Assembly: GCF_029688925.1 (NCBI RefSeq)
Contig: NZ_JARUKY010000013.1
Span: forward strand, 1 to 64,000
Origin: Evansella sp. AB-P1
GTDB lineage: Bacteria; Bacillota; Bacilli; Bacillales; Salisediminibacteriaceae
DNA length: 64,000 nt
Direction of reading: 5' to 3'
How positions within the stretch are numbered: the stretch's first letter is position 1; the number at the start of each line of letters is the position of its first letter. A program made the position numbers and the translations under genes. The notes below the pieces were generated by a model that saw nothing but the letters and a program-made list of their open reading frames with translations, did no database searches and was not told where the DNA came from. Of this stretch, positions 43,544 to 51,975 are shown piece after piece.

Positions 43544-44187
43544 ATGGTTTTCTCCATTTCTCTCCATTGTTTAAATCGATGATACATTCCGCTAAAGTCT
43601 TTTCCAGTTAGACGATGATTCATAGACGTAGCTACTTCTTTTATAACTCCTCCATTCTTTAAGAAAAGTAGGTTTAAAGACATTTCTAATCCAAATCCAT
43701 ACCCTGTTTTCGATAAAATATAGGGAATCCAACTACGATGAAAACATCGTTGACCAGATAGTGGTGAGGTAATACGGTACCCAGTTTCTCGATAAATAAC
43801 CCTTTGTCCGCGCCTTTTCACGAATCCAAACCCCCTTTTAGAAAAATGAGGAAATATTGCTACCGTCATATCTGCTTTTTTTGAAATAACAGGACTAAGA
43901 AGCTTTCGTCCTTCTGTAACTGTTTCCCCTAAATCACTATCTAATAGCAAGATAAAATCACTTTCTACGTAAGACAATCCAGTGTAAATTGCAGCACTTT
44001 TCCCTCTATTACGGTCATGAATAACTAGTTCATCACAATGCCTTTTTGCTATTATTTTTGTATTATCTTCACTTCCATCGTCCACAACGATTATCTTCTC
44101 TACCCATTTTTCATTTTTAAGTGAATTTAATGTTGTTTCTATCCGTTCCGCTTCGTTAAATGCAGGAATTATAATATCTGCTTTCAA
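43531..44187 (-). CDS. family 2 glycosyltransferase
   Basis: 218 residues of the GT-A fold: IIPAFNEAERIETTLNSL, IIVVDDGSEDNT (nucleotide-sugar site) and FILLLDSDLGETV (DxD-like metal site). RITSPLSGQRCFHRSW completes the core. No membrane helices, so it is cytoplasmic. TTG start behind GGAGG, immediately after the SteA-like stop. It probably makes a lipid-linked glycan precursor with the MraY-like protein; donor unknown. Confidence 0.82.
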   Translation of the reverse strand: MKADIIIPAFNEAERIETTLNSLKNEKWVEKIIVVDDGSEDNTKIIAKRHCDELVIHDRNRGKSAAIYTGLSYVESDFILLLDSDLGETVTEGRKLLSPVISKKADMTVAIFPHFSKRGFGFVKRRGQRVIYRETGYRITSPLSGQRCFHRSWIPYILSKTGYGFGLEMSLNLLFLKNGGVIKEVATSMNHRLTGKDFSGMYHRFKQWREMEKTIWNY

Positions 44188-45255
44188 TTAGAATTCCTCC
44201 GTTATATTTAAGTGTTCTTCCCATAAACTTTCTTCAATAAGTTGCACGTTTTTAGGAATATGTAAACATTTATCCATTTCTTTTAAATCAGAAATTTTTT
44301 CTCCAGCAAACATTCGAGTTAATATTGTAGACCCCATACCTTTTCTTCCTTTTTCAATAAGCTCAACACATGAATTCCTACAACCTAATGTAAAAATATG
44401 GTTTGCTTTTGAAACATAAGCTAGCATAATTGCAAGATCCTCACTCATACCTGGAAACGGTATCGAAGTTGATTCTACAGATAATTTTTTAAGTCTTTCT
44501 TGGCCTGGGCTAAATCCATCCATATAAGAATGGGCAATAAATTGTGTAGTATATGCTTTTATATTAGTAGGAATGGAATCCATATCTCCAATTATAAAAT
44601 CTGGATTTATTTGATACTCATAAAGAAAAGTTGAAGCACCGTCAACAGCTAATATGATACAATTCATCTGTTTCATAAATCTTTTTATAACTTGTACATC
44701 ATTTTGTACACCAGCACCTCTAGCTACCACGAATACAACCTTATTAACCATACAATCATAAATTGGTAATTCATTAATTGCATCTAGAAATAAAGGTAAT
44801 TCTAAAGAAGCATGATCTAAGCTATTCTTCGCAAAATTTTTATATAAATTTTCAAAATTAGATGTTCCTTGTTCTCTTTTTTTTGCAATTAAAGACTCAT
44901 TATAGTGAGTAATTCTACCACTTTTAATCCAGCTATCGTTTTCCAAATAGAAGAGTGCTTTCTCTTCTATTTTTACATAAGATGTTTTCTTAATTTTTCT
45001 ATTACGAAAAAGATCTACGTCAAATACCGGAATATTATGTTTTTCTAAAAGAGGTATTCCAGTTCGAGGAAGTTGTCCTGTCATGGAACACTTTCTATTT
45101 ATAACAGCTAACACTTTTTTTCTAACTATATCTTCCGCTGCAACAATATCTAAATCCTCATGATCAATAATGATAATGGAATGAGGTGGTATGTGATGCA
45201 ATAGCTGTTTCGTTATTTTTCCAAAATAAGCTTTCCCCTCAATGTATGGGATCAT
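44188..45255 (-). CDS. steA: SteA-like protein (TPK-fold domain)
   Basis: 355 residues from ATG 45255 (GGGGGAAGG upstream). The N-terminal half (about 1-160) includes GQLPRTGIPLLEKHNIPVFDV. The C-terminal half carries a thiamine-pyrophosphokinase-like fold with VVARGAGVQNDVQVIKRFM, AVDGASTFLYEYQINPDFIIGDMDSIP and LGCRNSCVELIEKGRKGMGSTILTR. This matches SteA, the cytokinetic-ring/envelope protein known from Corynebacterium. There it pairs with membrane protein SteB; here glycosyltransferases follow instead. It is likely involved in envelope assembly rather than thiamine metabolism. Confidence 0.75.
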   Translation of the reverse strand: MIPYIEGKAYFGKITKQLLHHIPPHSIIIIDHEDLDIVAAEDIVRKKVLAVINRKCSMTGQLPRTGIPLLEKHNIPVFDVDLFRNRKIKKTSYVKIEEKALFYLENDSWIKSGRITHYNESLIAKKREQGTSNFENLYKNFAKNSLDHASLELPLFLDAINELPIYDCMVNKVVFVVARGAGVQNDVQVIKRFMKQMNCIILAVDGASTFLYEYQINPDFIIGDMDSIPTNIKAYTTQFIAHSYMDGFSPGQERLKKLSVESTSIPFPGMSEDLAIMLAYVSKANHIFTLGCRNSCVELIEKGRKGMGSTILTRMFAGEKISDLKEMDKCLHIPKNVQLIEESLWEEHLNITEEF

Positions 45256-45600
45256 CAATCCTTCCCCCATTCAAACAAAGTGTGTATGATTTCCCCACTA
45301 GTATTGACCATTTAACTAGAAAGAATAAGGATAAATATAATAAAAAAATTATTTGAAAAATATCATGTGATAATTACACATCTGAATTTTTACTTTAGGA
45401 TGGAAGAGAGAAGAAAATATTAATTGTAAGGGGAACATGCTCTTGCAAGGTGACCTTACTTAACGATTAGGGTCAGGGTCAAAATCACTTCTAGTATGGA
45501 GAACGGAGAAATATTAACTGTTTCCTAATTTTTAGATAAGGATTGCGCTGGTAACGATGCTAATTGCCGTTTCATGCTTTTTTTGCTTAAAATTTTGGAT
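45256..45600. other. intergenic, no gene seen
   Basis: AT-rich gap upstream of the steA-like gene and before the 21-bp repeats. It should hold the promoter of the steA/GT2/GT4 operon near 45270-45340. I see no other structure. Confidence 0.35.
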
Positions 45601-45758
45601 GAATCGCGCCAACTTCTGCTTGAATCGCGCCAACTTCTGCCTGAATCGCGCCAACTTCTGCTTGAATCTCGCCAACTTCTGCCTGAATCGCGCCAATTTC
45701 TGCCTGAATCGCGCCAACTTCAGGCGGAATCGCGCCAACTTCTGCTTGAATCGCGCCA
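45601..45758. repeat. 21-bp tandem repeat, seven and a half copies
   Basis: Seven full units of GAATCGCGCCAACTTCTGCYT run from 45601 to 45747 and an eighth begins at 45748, with a few point differences (one unit has CAGGCG at its end). The period is a multiple of three, so all frames stay open on both strands. The repeat runs into the DUF4177-like remnant at 45784. Confidence 0.92.
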
Positions 45759-45783
45759 TGTCCATAACTTTGCCACATTTAAA

Positions 45784-45891
45784 ATGACATCAAGGGATGG
45801 TTGGAGATTTGTTCAAATATTTGCACCTGCAACAACAGGATATGGATCTGCTTCCTATTTTAAAATTATTTTTGAAAGAGCCTCCAAATAA
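45784..45891 (+). pseudogene. C-terminal remnant of a DUF4177-like gene
   Basis: 36 codons reading [35 protein letters not shown], then TAA. The [10 protein letters not shown]...GYG.ASYF..IFER pattern is the C-terminal half of DUF4177 proteins. The N-terminal strand and helix are missing and are replaced upstream by the 21-bp repeats, which are in frame with it. There is no ribosome site at the internal ATG. It is followed by its own terminator, which supports it having been a real gene. Confidence 0.6.
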
Positions 45892-45911
45892 TAAATGCAG
45901 GCTCTCGTTTT
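45878..45911 (+). terminator. terminator of the DUF4177 remnant
   Basis: Stem GAGCCT / AGGCTC followed by GTTTT on the plus strand, overlapping the remnant's stop. Confidence 0.5.
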
Positions 45912-45919
45912 AATGAATA

Positions 45920-45952
45920 AAACCCAATAAATCATAAAGATTCATTGGGTTT
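45920..45952 (-). terminator. spo0A terminator
   Basis: Stem AAACCCAAT / ATTGGGTTT with a T-rich tail on the minus strand downstream of spo0A. Confidence 0.8.
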
Positions 45953-45998
45953 ATTGTGTATTTATGGTGTATAAAAACGCTTTAATTTAAGGACGACT

Positions 45999-46787
45999 TT
46001 AGCTTACTTTATGTTCAATCCGTAATTTATCGGCAACCATCGCAATAAATTCCGAATTTGTTGGCTTTGCTTTTGATACACTTACGGTGTAGCCGAACAT
46101 TTTGGAAATAGATTCAATATTCCCACGGCTCCAAGCAACTTCGATTGCATGACGAATAGCACGTTCCACACGACTCGCTGTGGTATTAAACTTTTTTGCT
46201 ATATCTGGATAGAGTACTTTTGTAATCGATCCTAATAGTTCAATATCGTTATATACCATCGTTATGGCTTCCCTTAAGTACATATATCCTTTTATATGAG
46301 CTGGAACACCAATTTCATGAATAATACTCGTAATACTAGCGTCTAGATTCATTGGTTTATTTTCTTTTCTGATTGAAGACGCACTTTGAGGAGCCTTCAC
46401 ATAGCTTACTCCATTTCCACTAACATCACGAATTTTATTCATAAGTGTATCCATATCAAATGGTTTCAGTACATAATAAGCTGCTCCTAGTTCAACTGCT
46501 TTTTTTGTAACATCCTCCTGACCAAATGCTGTTAGCATAATAATATTTGGACGTTTTGTCAATTGACGATCATTAAGCTTTTCTAATACTGCTAAGCCAT
46601 CTAAATGTGGCATAATAATATCAAGAATTAGAACGTCTGGCTCTTTCTCCTCTACTAGCTCGATACATTCTTGTCCGTTATAAGCTTTTCCCACTACGTC
46701 CATGTCATCTTGAGAATTAATATAATCTTCTAATAACATTACTAACTCACGATTGTCATCTGCTATGCAAACTCTTACGTTTTCCAC
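45999..46787 (-). CDS. spo0A: sporulation master response regulator Spo0A
   Basis: 262 residues with a GTG start behind AGGAGG, as in B. subtilis. The receiver domain is at 1-120: Asp10, Asp11, phospho-acceptor Asp56 in [16 protein letters not shown], and the conserved YVLKPFD lysine. The C-terminal DNA-binding domain spans about 148-258 and includes [19 protein letters not shown], the recognition helix [21 protein letters not shown] and [12 protein letters not shown]. It is phosphorylated through the phosphorelay and binds 0A boxes to start sporulation. Monocistronic, with a sigma-H promoter and 0A boxes upstream. Confidence 0.98.
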   Translation of the reverse strand: MENVRVCIADDNRELVMLLEDYINSQDDMDVVGKAYNGQECIELVEEKEPDVLILDIIMPHLDGLAVLEKLNDRQLTKRPNIIMLTAFGQEDVTKKAVELGAAYYVLKPFDMDTLMNKIRDVSGNGVSYVKAPQSASSIRKENKPMNLDASITSIIHEIGVPAHIKGYMYLREAITMVYNDIELLGSITKVLYPDIAKKFNTTASRVERAIRHAIEVAWSRGNIESISKMFGYTVSVSKAKPTNSEFIAMVADKLRIEHKVS

Positions 46788-46828
46788 GATTATTTCCTCC
46801 TACCTATTTTAAAAGTTCTCTTACACAT

Positions 46829-46855
46829 ATTCGACAAGGTAAATAGTATTCCTTT
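46829..46855 (-). promoter_or_regulatory. sigma-H promoter of spo0A with overlapping 0A box
   Basis: Minus-strand AAAGGAATA (46847-46855), 11 bases, GTCGAAT (46829-46835) fit the sigma-H consensus exactly. The -10 overlaps TTGTCGAAT (46829-46837), a 0A box, so Spo0A can feed back on its own promoter. Confidence 0.9.
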
Positions 46856-46917
46856 TAATTTTTTCATTTTTTCTATAAAATCTTATAAATACTCCTATTT
46901 AATCATATTTACTCCCG

Positions 46918-46927
46918 TTTTCGACCA
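46918..46927 (-). promoter_or_regulatory. candidate 0A box
   Basis: Minus-strand TGGTCGAAAA is one mismatch from the TGTCGAA core of the Spo0A binding site. It lies between the sigma-H promoter and the upstream 0A box. Confidence 0.55.
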
Positions 46928-46958
46928 TATTCGCTATAAAATTTACCTATTCTCCACG

Positions 46959-46970
46959 TTTGTCGAAAAA
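46959..46970 (+). promoter_or_regulatory. 0A box
   Basis: TTTGTCGAAAAA on the plus strand contains the perfect Spo0A core TGTCGAA, about 100 bases upstream of the sigma-H promoter, in the spoIVB-spo0A interval. Confidence 0.7.
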
Positions 46971-47042
46971 TCTTTACATCAATATTGTATCATAATTTAC
47001 AAAATTACCAATTAAATATTAAAAATTTCACCAAAAAAAAGA

Positions 47043-47058
47043 CGAGTTGGTTAACTCG
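47043..47058 (-). terminator. spoIVB terminator overlapping its stop codon
   Basis: CGAGTT / AACTCG stem around GGTT, with a run of T on the minus strand. The stop codon (47051-47053) lies inside the hairpin. Confidence 0.7.
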
Positions 47059-48340
47059 CCTTTTCTTCCTTCGTTTCACCATATATATCAATTCCTGCTT
47101 CTTGAAGCATCCATTCAATGTGACAGCCATAACCACTAGTTGGATCATTTACAAATACGTGGGTGACAGCACCAATTATTCGATCATTTTGAATGATTGG
47201 ACTCCCACTCATTCCTTGAACGATACCACCTGTGGCGTCGATAAGCTCAGGGTCTGTTACTTTTAGAACCATCCCTTTAGTAGCAGGAAACTTTTGTTCA
47301 GTACTACTAACGATTTCAATATCAAATCGTTTCACTTCGTCACCATTTACTACAGTTAATATTTCTGCAGGTCCTTCTTCAACTTGGTGAGAAAGACCAA
47401 TATCCATCGGTTTATTTAATTTTCCATTATCCACATCTTCGCTTAATTCACCAAATATCCCAAATGAGCTATTCTTTGTAATATTACCAAGCACTTTACG
47501 ATCACTAGAAAATCTTGCTAATTTCTCACCTGGTTCACCCGTCATTCCTTTTTCAATTGATGTTACTTTGGAACTAACAATTTCACCTTCATTTACTTCT
47601 ATCGGTTGTTTCGTGTCCATATCTGATATGACATGGCCTAATGCACCATATTTCTTTGATTTTGGATCATAAAATGTCAATGTTCCGACACCAGCAGCAG
47701 AATCTCTGATATACAAGCCTAACCGAAATGTTTTATCACCTTTCCCTTTAACAGGAGTTAATTCTTTATTAACTTTTTTCCCATTTCGTTTAATTTCAAC
47801 TTGTATTGGTTCATTTGCTTCTCCAGACTCTTGTACGACAGGGTTAATGTCATTCATCTCTTCTATTTTTACCCCGTTCATCTTCGTAATCATGTCTCCT
47901 ACCTCAATACCCGCCACTTCACCTGGGGAAATGTCACTTGTTTCTGTATCCACTAGGTGATGACCTACTACAAGAACGCCTTCCGTTTGTACTCGAACTC
48001 CAATTGATTGCCCACCAGGAATTATTTTCAGTTCAGGAAGAACTGTAATATCCATAGTCCTTAAAGGAAAACTTCCAAATCCAAATTGAAGGGCTGTATC
48101 TTTTGCCTCTTTCCCTTTTAAAGTCGCTACCCCATCTCTTTTCATCACTTCGACGGAACCATCATCATTAGCAATTGCAGGGATGGAGGTAGGCACTTTA
48201 AACTCTTGTCCTTCAAATAACACAAGGTGCTGTGGCATTTGTATATATTGTTGGATCGGAGGATAAAATGCTGCCGAGAACAATAACACAAGGAGAATTC
48301 CACCTAAACTTTTTTTTACTATTTTTTTATTCACTCCCAT
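47051..48340 (-). CDS. spoIVB: sporulation signalling serine peptidase SpoIVB
   Basis: 429 residues. It has a single N-terminal membrane anchor (about 10-27), a PDZ domain (about 105-190, [17 protein letters not shown] and [19 protein letters not shown]), and an S55 peptidase domain with [10 protein letters not shown] and the nucleophile in GMSGSPII (Ser380). It is secreted from the forespore and cleaves SpoIVFA, releasing activation of pro-sigma-K in the mother cell. The gene order recN-spoIVB-spo0A is as in Bacillus. ATG behind GAGGAGAG. Confidence 0.97.
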   Translation of the reverse strand: MGVNKKIVKKSLGGILLVLLFSAAFYPPIQQYIQMPQHLVLFEGQEFKVPTSIPAIANDDGSVEVMKRDGVATLKGKEAKDTALQFGFGSFPLRTMDITVLPELKIIPGGQSIGVRVQTEGVLVVGHHLVDTETSDISPGEVAGIEVGDMITKMNGVKIEEMNDINPVVQESGEANEPIQVEIKRNGKKVNKELTPVKGKGDKTFRLGLYIRDSAAGVGTLTFYDPKSKKYGALGHVISDMDTKQPIEVNEGEIVSSKVTSIEKGMTGEPGEKLARFSSDRKVLGNITKNSSFGIFGELSEDVDNGKLNKPMDIGLSHQVEEGPAEILTVVNGDEVKRFDIEIVSSTEQKFPATKGMVLKVTDPELIDATGGIVQGMSGSPIIQNDRIIGAVTHVFVNDPTSGYGCHIEWMLQEAGIDIYGETKEEKAS

Positions 48341-48432
48341 TCACTCTCCTCGTTTTTAACCTACACCTCCACCATGGCTGTACTACTAATTTTGCCTTGA
48401 ATAGGATCATTTATAACAAAGCATAAAGAAAA

Positions 48433-48456
48433 AAGCTAACCTAATTTGGTTAGCTT
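48433..48456. terminator. recN terminator
   Basis: Perfect stem AAGCTAACC / GGTTAGCTT with T runs on both strands. Confidence 0.85.
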
Positions 48457-48473
48457 TTCAATTAGATTGGCAA

Positions 48474-50192
48474 TTATTGCTTTGTATTATAGGCTTGCAT
48501 TAATAGCTCTTTTGCATGTTCCTTCGTTAAATCAGTAATTTCAACACCTGATATCATTCTGCTTATCTCTTCAATCTGATGTTCTTCACTTAATGGTTTT
48601 ACATAAGTTGCTACTCGTTCACCAATATTTTCTTTTGCAATAAATAAATGTGTATCTGCCATTGCAGCTACTTGAGGTAAATGAGTTATACAAAGAACTT
48701 GTGAATTAAACGATATCCGATGTATCTTTTCAGCAATTGCTTGCGCTACTCGTCCACTAACACCAGTATCAACTTCATCAAAAATAAGAGATGTGACGCC
48801 CTCATGTGATGCTAAAATGGTTTTTAAAGCCAATATCATTCTCGACATTTCTCCACCTGAAGCTACTTTGGCTAATGGCTTTAAAGGTTCCCCTTTGTTT
48901 GTAGAAACAGTAAAGATTAGAGGATGGATACCATTGTGAGAAATAGGTAGTCGTTTTTTTACATTTAATAAATCATCAAGAATAATGTCATTATCTTCAA
49001 ATTGAACCTCAAAATTTGTATCTTTCATATATAAGTTTTCAAGCTCTTTTTGAATGGATTTTTTTAACTTAATTGCTTGTTTTTTTCTAATCTCAGTTAA
49101 GTGCTTTCCTTCTATTATCAAGTCTTTCGCGATTGATTCAAGCTCATCGTACCATTGCTTTAATCGTTCATCACGGTTTTTTAATGTATCTATTTCTTCT
49201 TCTAGGTGGGAAGCATATTCTAATATTTCGTTTACTGTTTCACCACCATATTTACGCTTTAATTGACTAATTTCACTAAGCCTAGCCTCTATGTCATTTA
49301 AACGATTAGGGTCAAATTCTATATTTTCATAATAATCCCTCAAAGAAAAAGCTGTTTCTTCTAGTAGATAGTAACTGTTTGTAACTGCATCTTTTAATGG
49401 CTTCAGATTATCATCTACTGCTGCTGCAGCTTCAATTTGATTCATAGCATGCATCGTCCATTCCAACCCTTTGCCATCACCATAAAGGGAATCATATGTA
49501 GCAAAAACGGAATTATAAAGCTCTTCACTATGATCAAGCTTTTTCTTCTCATCAAGCAACAATTCATCTTCATTAGGTTGTAATTTTGCATCAACAATCT
49601 CTTGAAATTGATATTGAATGAGATCTAATCGTTGCATCATCTTGTGTTCATTTTCAGACAATTGCTTAAGCTTTTCTCTTTTTTTTACATATATATTATA
49701 TAGGTTAGCGTATTCATTTTTTGTCCTAATAATTGCTTTTTCAGCAAATCGATCTAAAAGAAGAATATGTTTATCATTTTGCAATAAATATTGGTGTTCG
49801 TGTTGTCCGTGTATATCTACTAAGGCATGACCAACCTGCCTTAAAATAGCTAAAGTAACAAGTTTTCCATTTATTCTACAAACACTTTTACCTTGCTCAG
49901 TAATTTCTCTTTTTAATAATAAGGTTTCATCTTCATCATATTCAATCCCAAGGTCTTCTAATAAGCTTTGAAGTGAATTCGTTAATGATAAAGAAAAAAC
50001 CCCCTCAATTTCTGCTCGCTTACTACCGTGCCTAACAAACTCTACTGAACCTCTACCACCAATAAGCTGGCCAATCGCATCTATAATAATTGATTTTCCA
50101 GCACCTGTTTCACCAGTAAGGACAGTTAATCCTTTCTCAAAAGAAATAGTAAGATAATCAATAATTGCAAAGTTTCGAATTGAAAGCTCCAT
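48474..50192 (-). CDS. recN: DNA repair ATPase RecN
   Basis: 572 residues from ATG 50192; an in-frame TTG two codons earlier is less likely. SMC-like layout: Walker A GETGAGKS (about 30-37) with GGRGSVEFVRHGS, a long central coiled coil (about 150-360), and the signature and Walker B half SGGEMSRMILALK and LIFDEVDTGVSGR. It holds broken DNA ends in double-strand break repair. It is downstream of argR and upstream of spoIVB, the conserved order. Confidence 0.96.
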   Translation of the reverse strand: MELSIRNFAIIDYLTISFEKGLTVLTGETGAGKSIIIDAIGQLIGGRGSVEFVRHGSKRAEIEGVFSLSLTNSLQSLLEDLGIEYDEDETLLLKREITEQGKSVCRINGKLVTLAILRQVGHALVDIHGQHEHQYLLQNDKHILLLDRFAEKAIIRTKNEYANLYNIYVKKREKLKQLSENEHKMMQRLDLIQYQFQEIVDAKLQPNEDELLLDEKKKLDHSEELYNSVFATYDSLYGDGKGLEWTMHAMNQIEAAAAVDDNLKPLKDAVTNSYYLLEETAFSLRDYYENIEFDPNRLNDIEARLSEISQLKRKYGGETVNEILEYASHLEEEIDTLKNRDERLKQWYDELESIAKDLIIEGKHLTEIRKKQAIKLKKSIQKELENLYMKDTNFEVQFEDNDIILDDLLNVKKRLPISHNGIHPLIFTVSTNKGEPLKPLAKVASGGEMSRMILALKTILASHEGVTSLIFDEVDTGVSGRVAQAIAEKIHRISFNSQVLCITHLPQVAAMADTHLFIAKENIGERVATYVKPLSEEHQIEEISRMISGVEITDLTKEHAKELLMQAYNTKQ

Positions 50193-50279
50193 TAACAAGG
50201 CCTGTCACATCCTTTACCATCAAGATATATAGCATTGAATCAATACGTTCAACTAAACTATATTTCATTTACATGCCCG

Positions 50280-50729
50280 TTATAGCATTTCTAAAAACCG
50301 ATTTGTCAGTTCTTCCGTTTGACTTTGTTCGCGACAGATAATTAAAATAGTATCATCACCACAAATTGTCCCCATAATTTCTTGCCAGTCTAAATTATCA
50401 ACAAGGGCTCCTACTGCATTAGCATTTCCAGGAAGTGTTTTGATAACAATCAAGTTATTTGAATGGTCGATAGATACAAAGCTATCCATTAATGCTCTTT
50501 TTAGCTTTTGTAATGGATTAAACCGTTGGTCAGCAGGTAAACTATATTTATAGCGACCATCCATCATTGGAACTTTTACTAAATGAAGCTCCTTTATATC
50601 ACGGCTAACTGTAGCTTGTGTTACGTTAAAACCACCCTGTCTTAATTGATCTACTAAGTCATCTTGCGTTTCTATTTCTTGATTTGTAATAATTTCTCTA
50701 ATTTTAATATGTCTTTGACCTTTATTCAT
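50280..50729 (-). CDS. argR: arginine repressor ArgR/AhrC
   Basis: 149 residues from ATG 50729 (GGAGGAAAAC upstream), the same length as B. subtilis AhrC; the frame extends five codons further without need. The winged helix covers 1-70 ([46 protein letters not shown]). The hexamerisation and arginine-binding domain covers 80-149 ([39 protein letters not shown]). It represses arginine biosynthesis and activates catabolism when arginine binds. Confidence 0.96.
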   Translation of the reverse strand: MNKGQRHIKIREIITNQEIETQDDLVDQLRQGGFNVTQATVSRDIKELHLVKVPMMDGRYKYSLPADQRFNPLQKLKRALMDSFVSIDHSNNLIVIKTLPGNANAVGALVDNLDWQEIMGTICGDDTILIICREQSQTEELTNRFLEML

Positions 50730-50949
50730 CCTGTTTTCCTCCATATGTACGAATATTATCCATCCTACTTCGTATATTATATGATTTCTTATATTTATAC
50801 AATTTTTCTATGCATATATCAATAAGTATTCATTAAAAATTTGTCATCTGGCGGTCATTAAATTGACCAAAAACAAGATGATAATTACCTTTTCTAATAA
50901 ATATCATAGACCCCTTTAAAGTTTCTGTAGATTTTTGCTTTTGGGTGCT
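50730..50949. other. intergenic, argR promoter region
   Basis: Start of a 430-base gap between argR and tlyA. The argR promoter should be here; the rest of the gap is the A1 repeat and a terminator. Confidence 0.35.
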
Positions 50950-51073
50950 AAGAAAAGCGCAAGTCGCCCCACAGGTTATTTGACCTCGAGCCGATGGCGC
51001 CTCAATTTAACCTAAGAACGCCCACGTCCTGTGGGCAAAGGTTAAATCATCGACGTCCTGTCTCCTAGACACC
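50950..51073. repeat. interspersed repeat, type A1
   Basis: AAAAGCGCAAGTCGCCCC, GGTTATTTGAC, GATGGCGCCTCAATTTAACC, TAAGAACG, the hairpin CCCACGTCCTGTGGG and TAAATCATCGACGTCCTGTC match the copy at 25855-26028 in order. Non-coding. Confidence 0.8.
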
Positions 51074-51109
51074 TTACATAGAGTGAAAATTTTATACTTT
51101 CTTTTTTTT

Positions 51110-51149
51110 TTAAAAAAGAGACATTGGTTAATGTAACTACCAATGTCCC
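51110..51149 (-). terminator. terminator after tlyA
   Basis: GACATTGGT / ACCAATGTC stem (51120-51147) with a long T run on the minus strand. Confidence 0.85.
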
Positions 51150-51162
51150 TTTTCAGGTAAAA

Positions 51163-51972
51163 TTAACTATTGTGTGCTTCCTTTACAATATCTTTAACAC
51201 TTTCTTTTATCGATAAATCAGAAAGTACATTCTCATCTGATTTTAAATGAAGTAAAAACTCGATATTTCCTTCTCCTCCACGAATAGGGGATGCTACCAA
51301 ACCAAGAATAGAGAAACCGCATTTTTCGGCGAATTCAATCATATTCACCACGACATTTTCATGTACACTTGGGTCTCTAACAATTCCTTTTTTACCAACC
51401 TCTTCTCTTCCCGCTTCAAACTGAGGTTTTATTAAAGCAGACACATGTGCTCCTTCTTCAACAACTGATTTTAATACAGGTAAAATTAATTTTAGAGATA
51501 TAAAAGATACATCAATTGTTGCAAATTGCGGTATGCCTTTATTAAATAAATCCTTTGTTGCATACCTAAAATTCGTTCTCTCCATCACAATAACACGTTC
51601 GTGTTGTCGCAGTTTCCAAGCTAATTGATTATATCCAACATCTAGAGCATATACTAGCTTAGCACCATTTTGTAATGCACAATCAGTAAATCCCCCTGTA
51701 GAAGCTCCTATATCTAAAACAATTTTGTCTTGTAAGTCAAGATTAAATGCTTTAATTGCTTTAGCTAGTTTTAATCCTCCACGACTAACATAAGGAATAG
51801 TCTGCCCTTTTATTTCAAGTTTACTTTCCACTTTCACCTTTGTCCCTGGCTTATCAATTCGATCTCCATCAGCATATACAATTCCTGCCATGATAGATCG
51901 CTTTGCTTTCTCCCTTGTATCGATTAATCCTTTTTCAACTAATAACACATCAATTCTTTGTTTTTTATCCAT
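51163..51972 (-). CDS. tlyA: TlyA-family rRNA methyltransferase / hemolysin-like (YqxC)
   Basis: 269 residues. The N-terminal S4 RNA-binding domain is at 1-60 (RIDVLLVEKGLIDTREKAKRSIMAGIVYADG). The FtsJ-like methyltransferase domain (about 62-250) has SAM-site DIGASTGGFTDCALQ. TIDVSFISLKLILP and ALIKPQFEAGREEVGKKGIV follow. TlyA in mycobacteria 2'-O-methylates rRNA; the Bacillus orthologue YqxC lies between dxs and argR as here. Separated from dxs by only three bases. Confidence 0.93.
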   Translation of the reverse strand: MDKKQRIDVLLVEKGLIDTREKAKRSIMAGIVYADGDRIDKPGTKVKVESKLEIKGQTIPYVSRGGLKLAKAIKAFNLDLQDKIVLDIGASTGGFTDCALQNGAKLVYALDVGYNQLAWKLRQHERVIVMERTNFRYATKDLFNKGIPQFATIDVSFISLKLILPVLKSVVEEGAHVSALIKPQFEAGREEVGKKGIVRDPSVHENVVVNMIEFAEKCGFSILGLVASPIRGGEGNIEFLLHLKSDENVLSDLSIKESVKDIVKEAHNS

Positions 51973-51975
51973 TGA

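Noticed and set aside
375-45758. Possible CRISPR arrays in the tandem repeats
   Set aside because: The repeats are contiguous without unique spacers, and no cas genes are present.
45532-45787. Repetitive RFRQKLA- and IQAEVGA-type minus-strand frames
   Set aside because: Artefacts of the 21-bp tandem repeat, open in all frames; no ribosome sites.
45256-45998. Possible insertion sequence around the 21-bp repeats
   Set aside because: No transposase, inverted ends or target duplication found; only a tandem array and a gene remnant.
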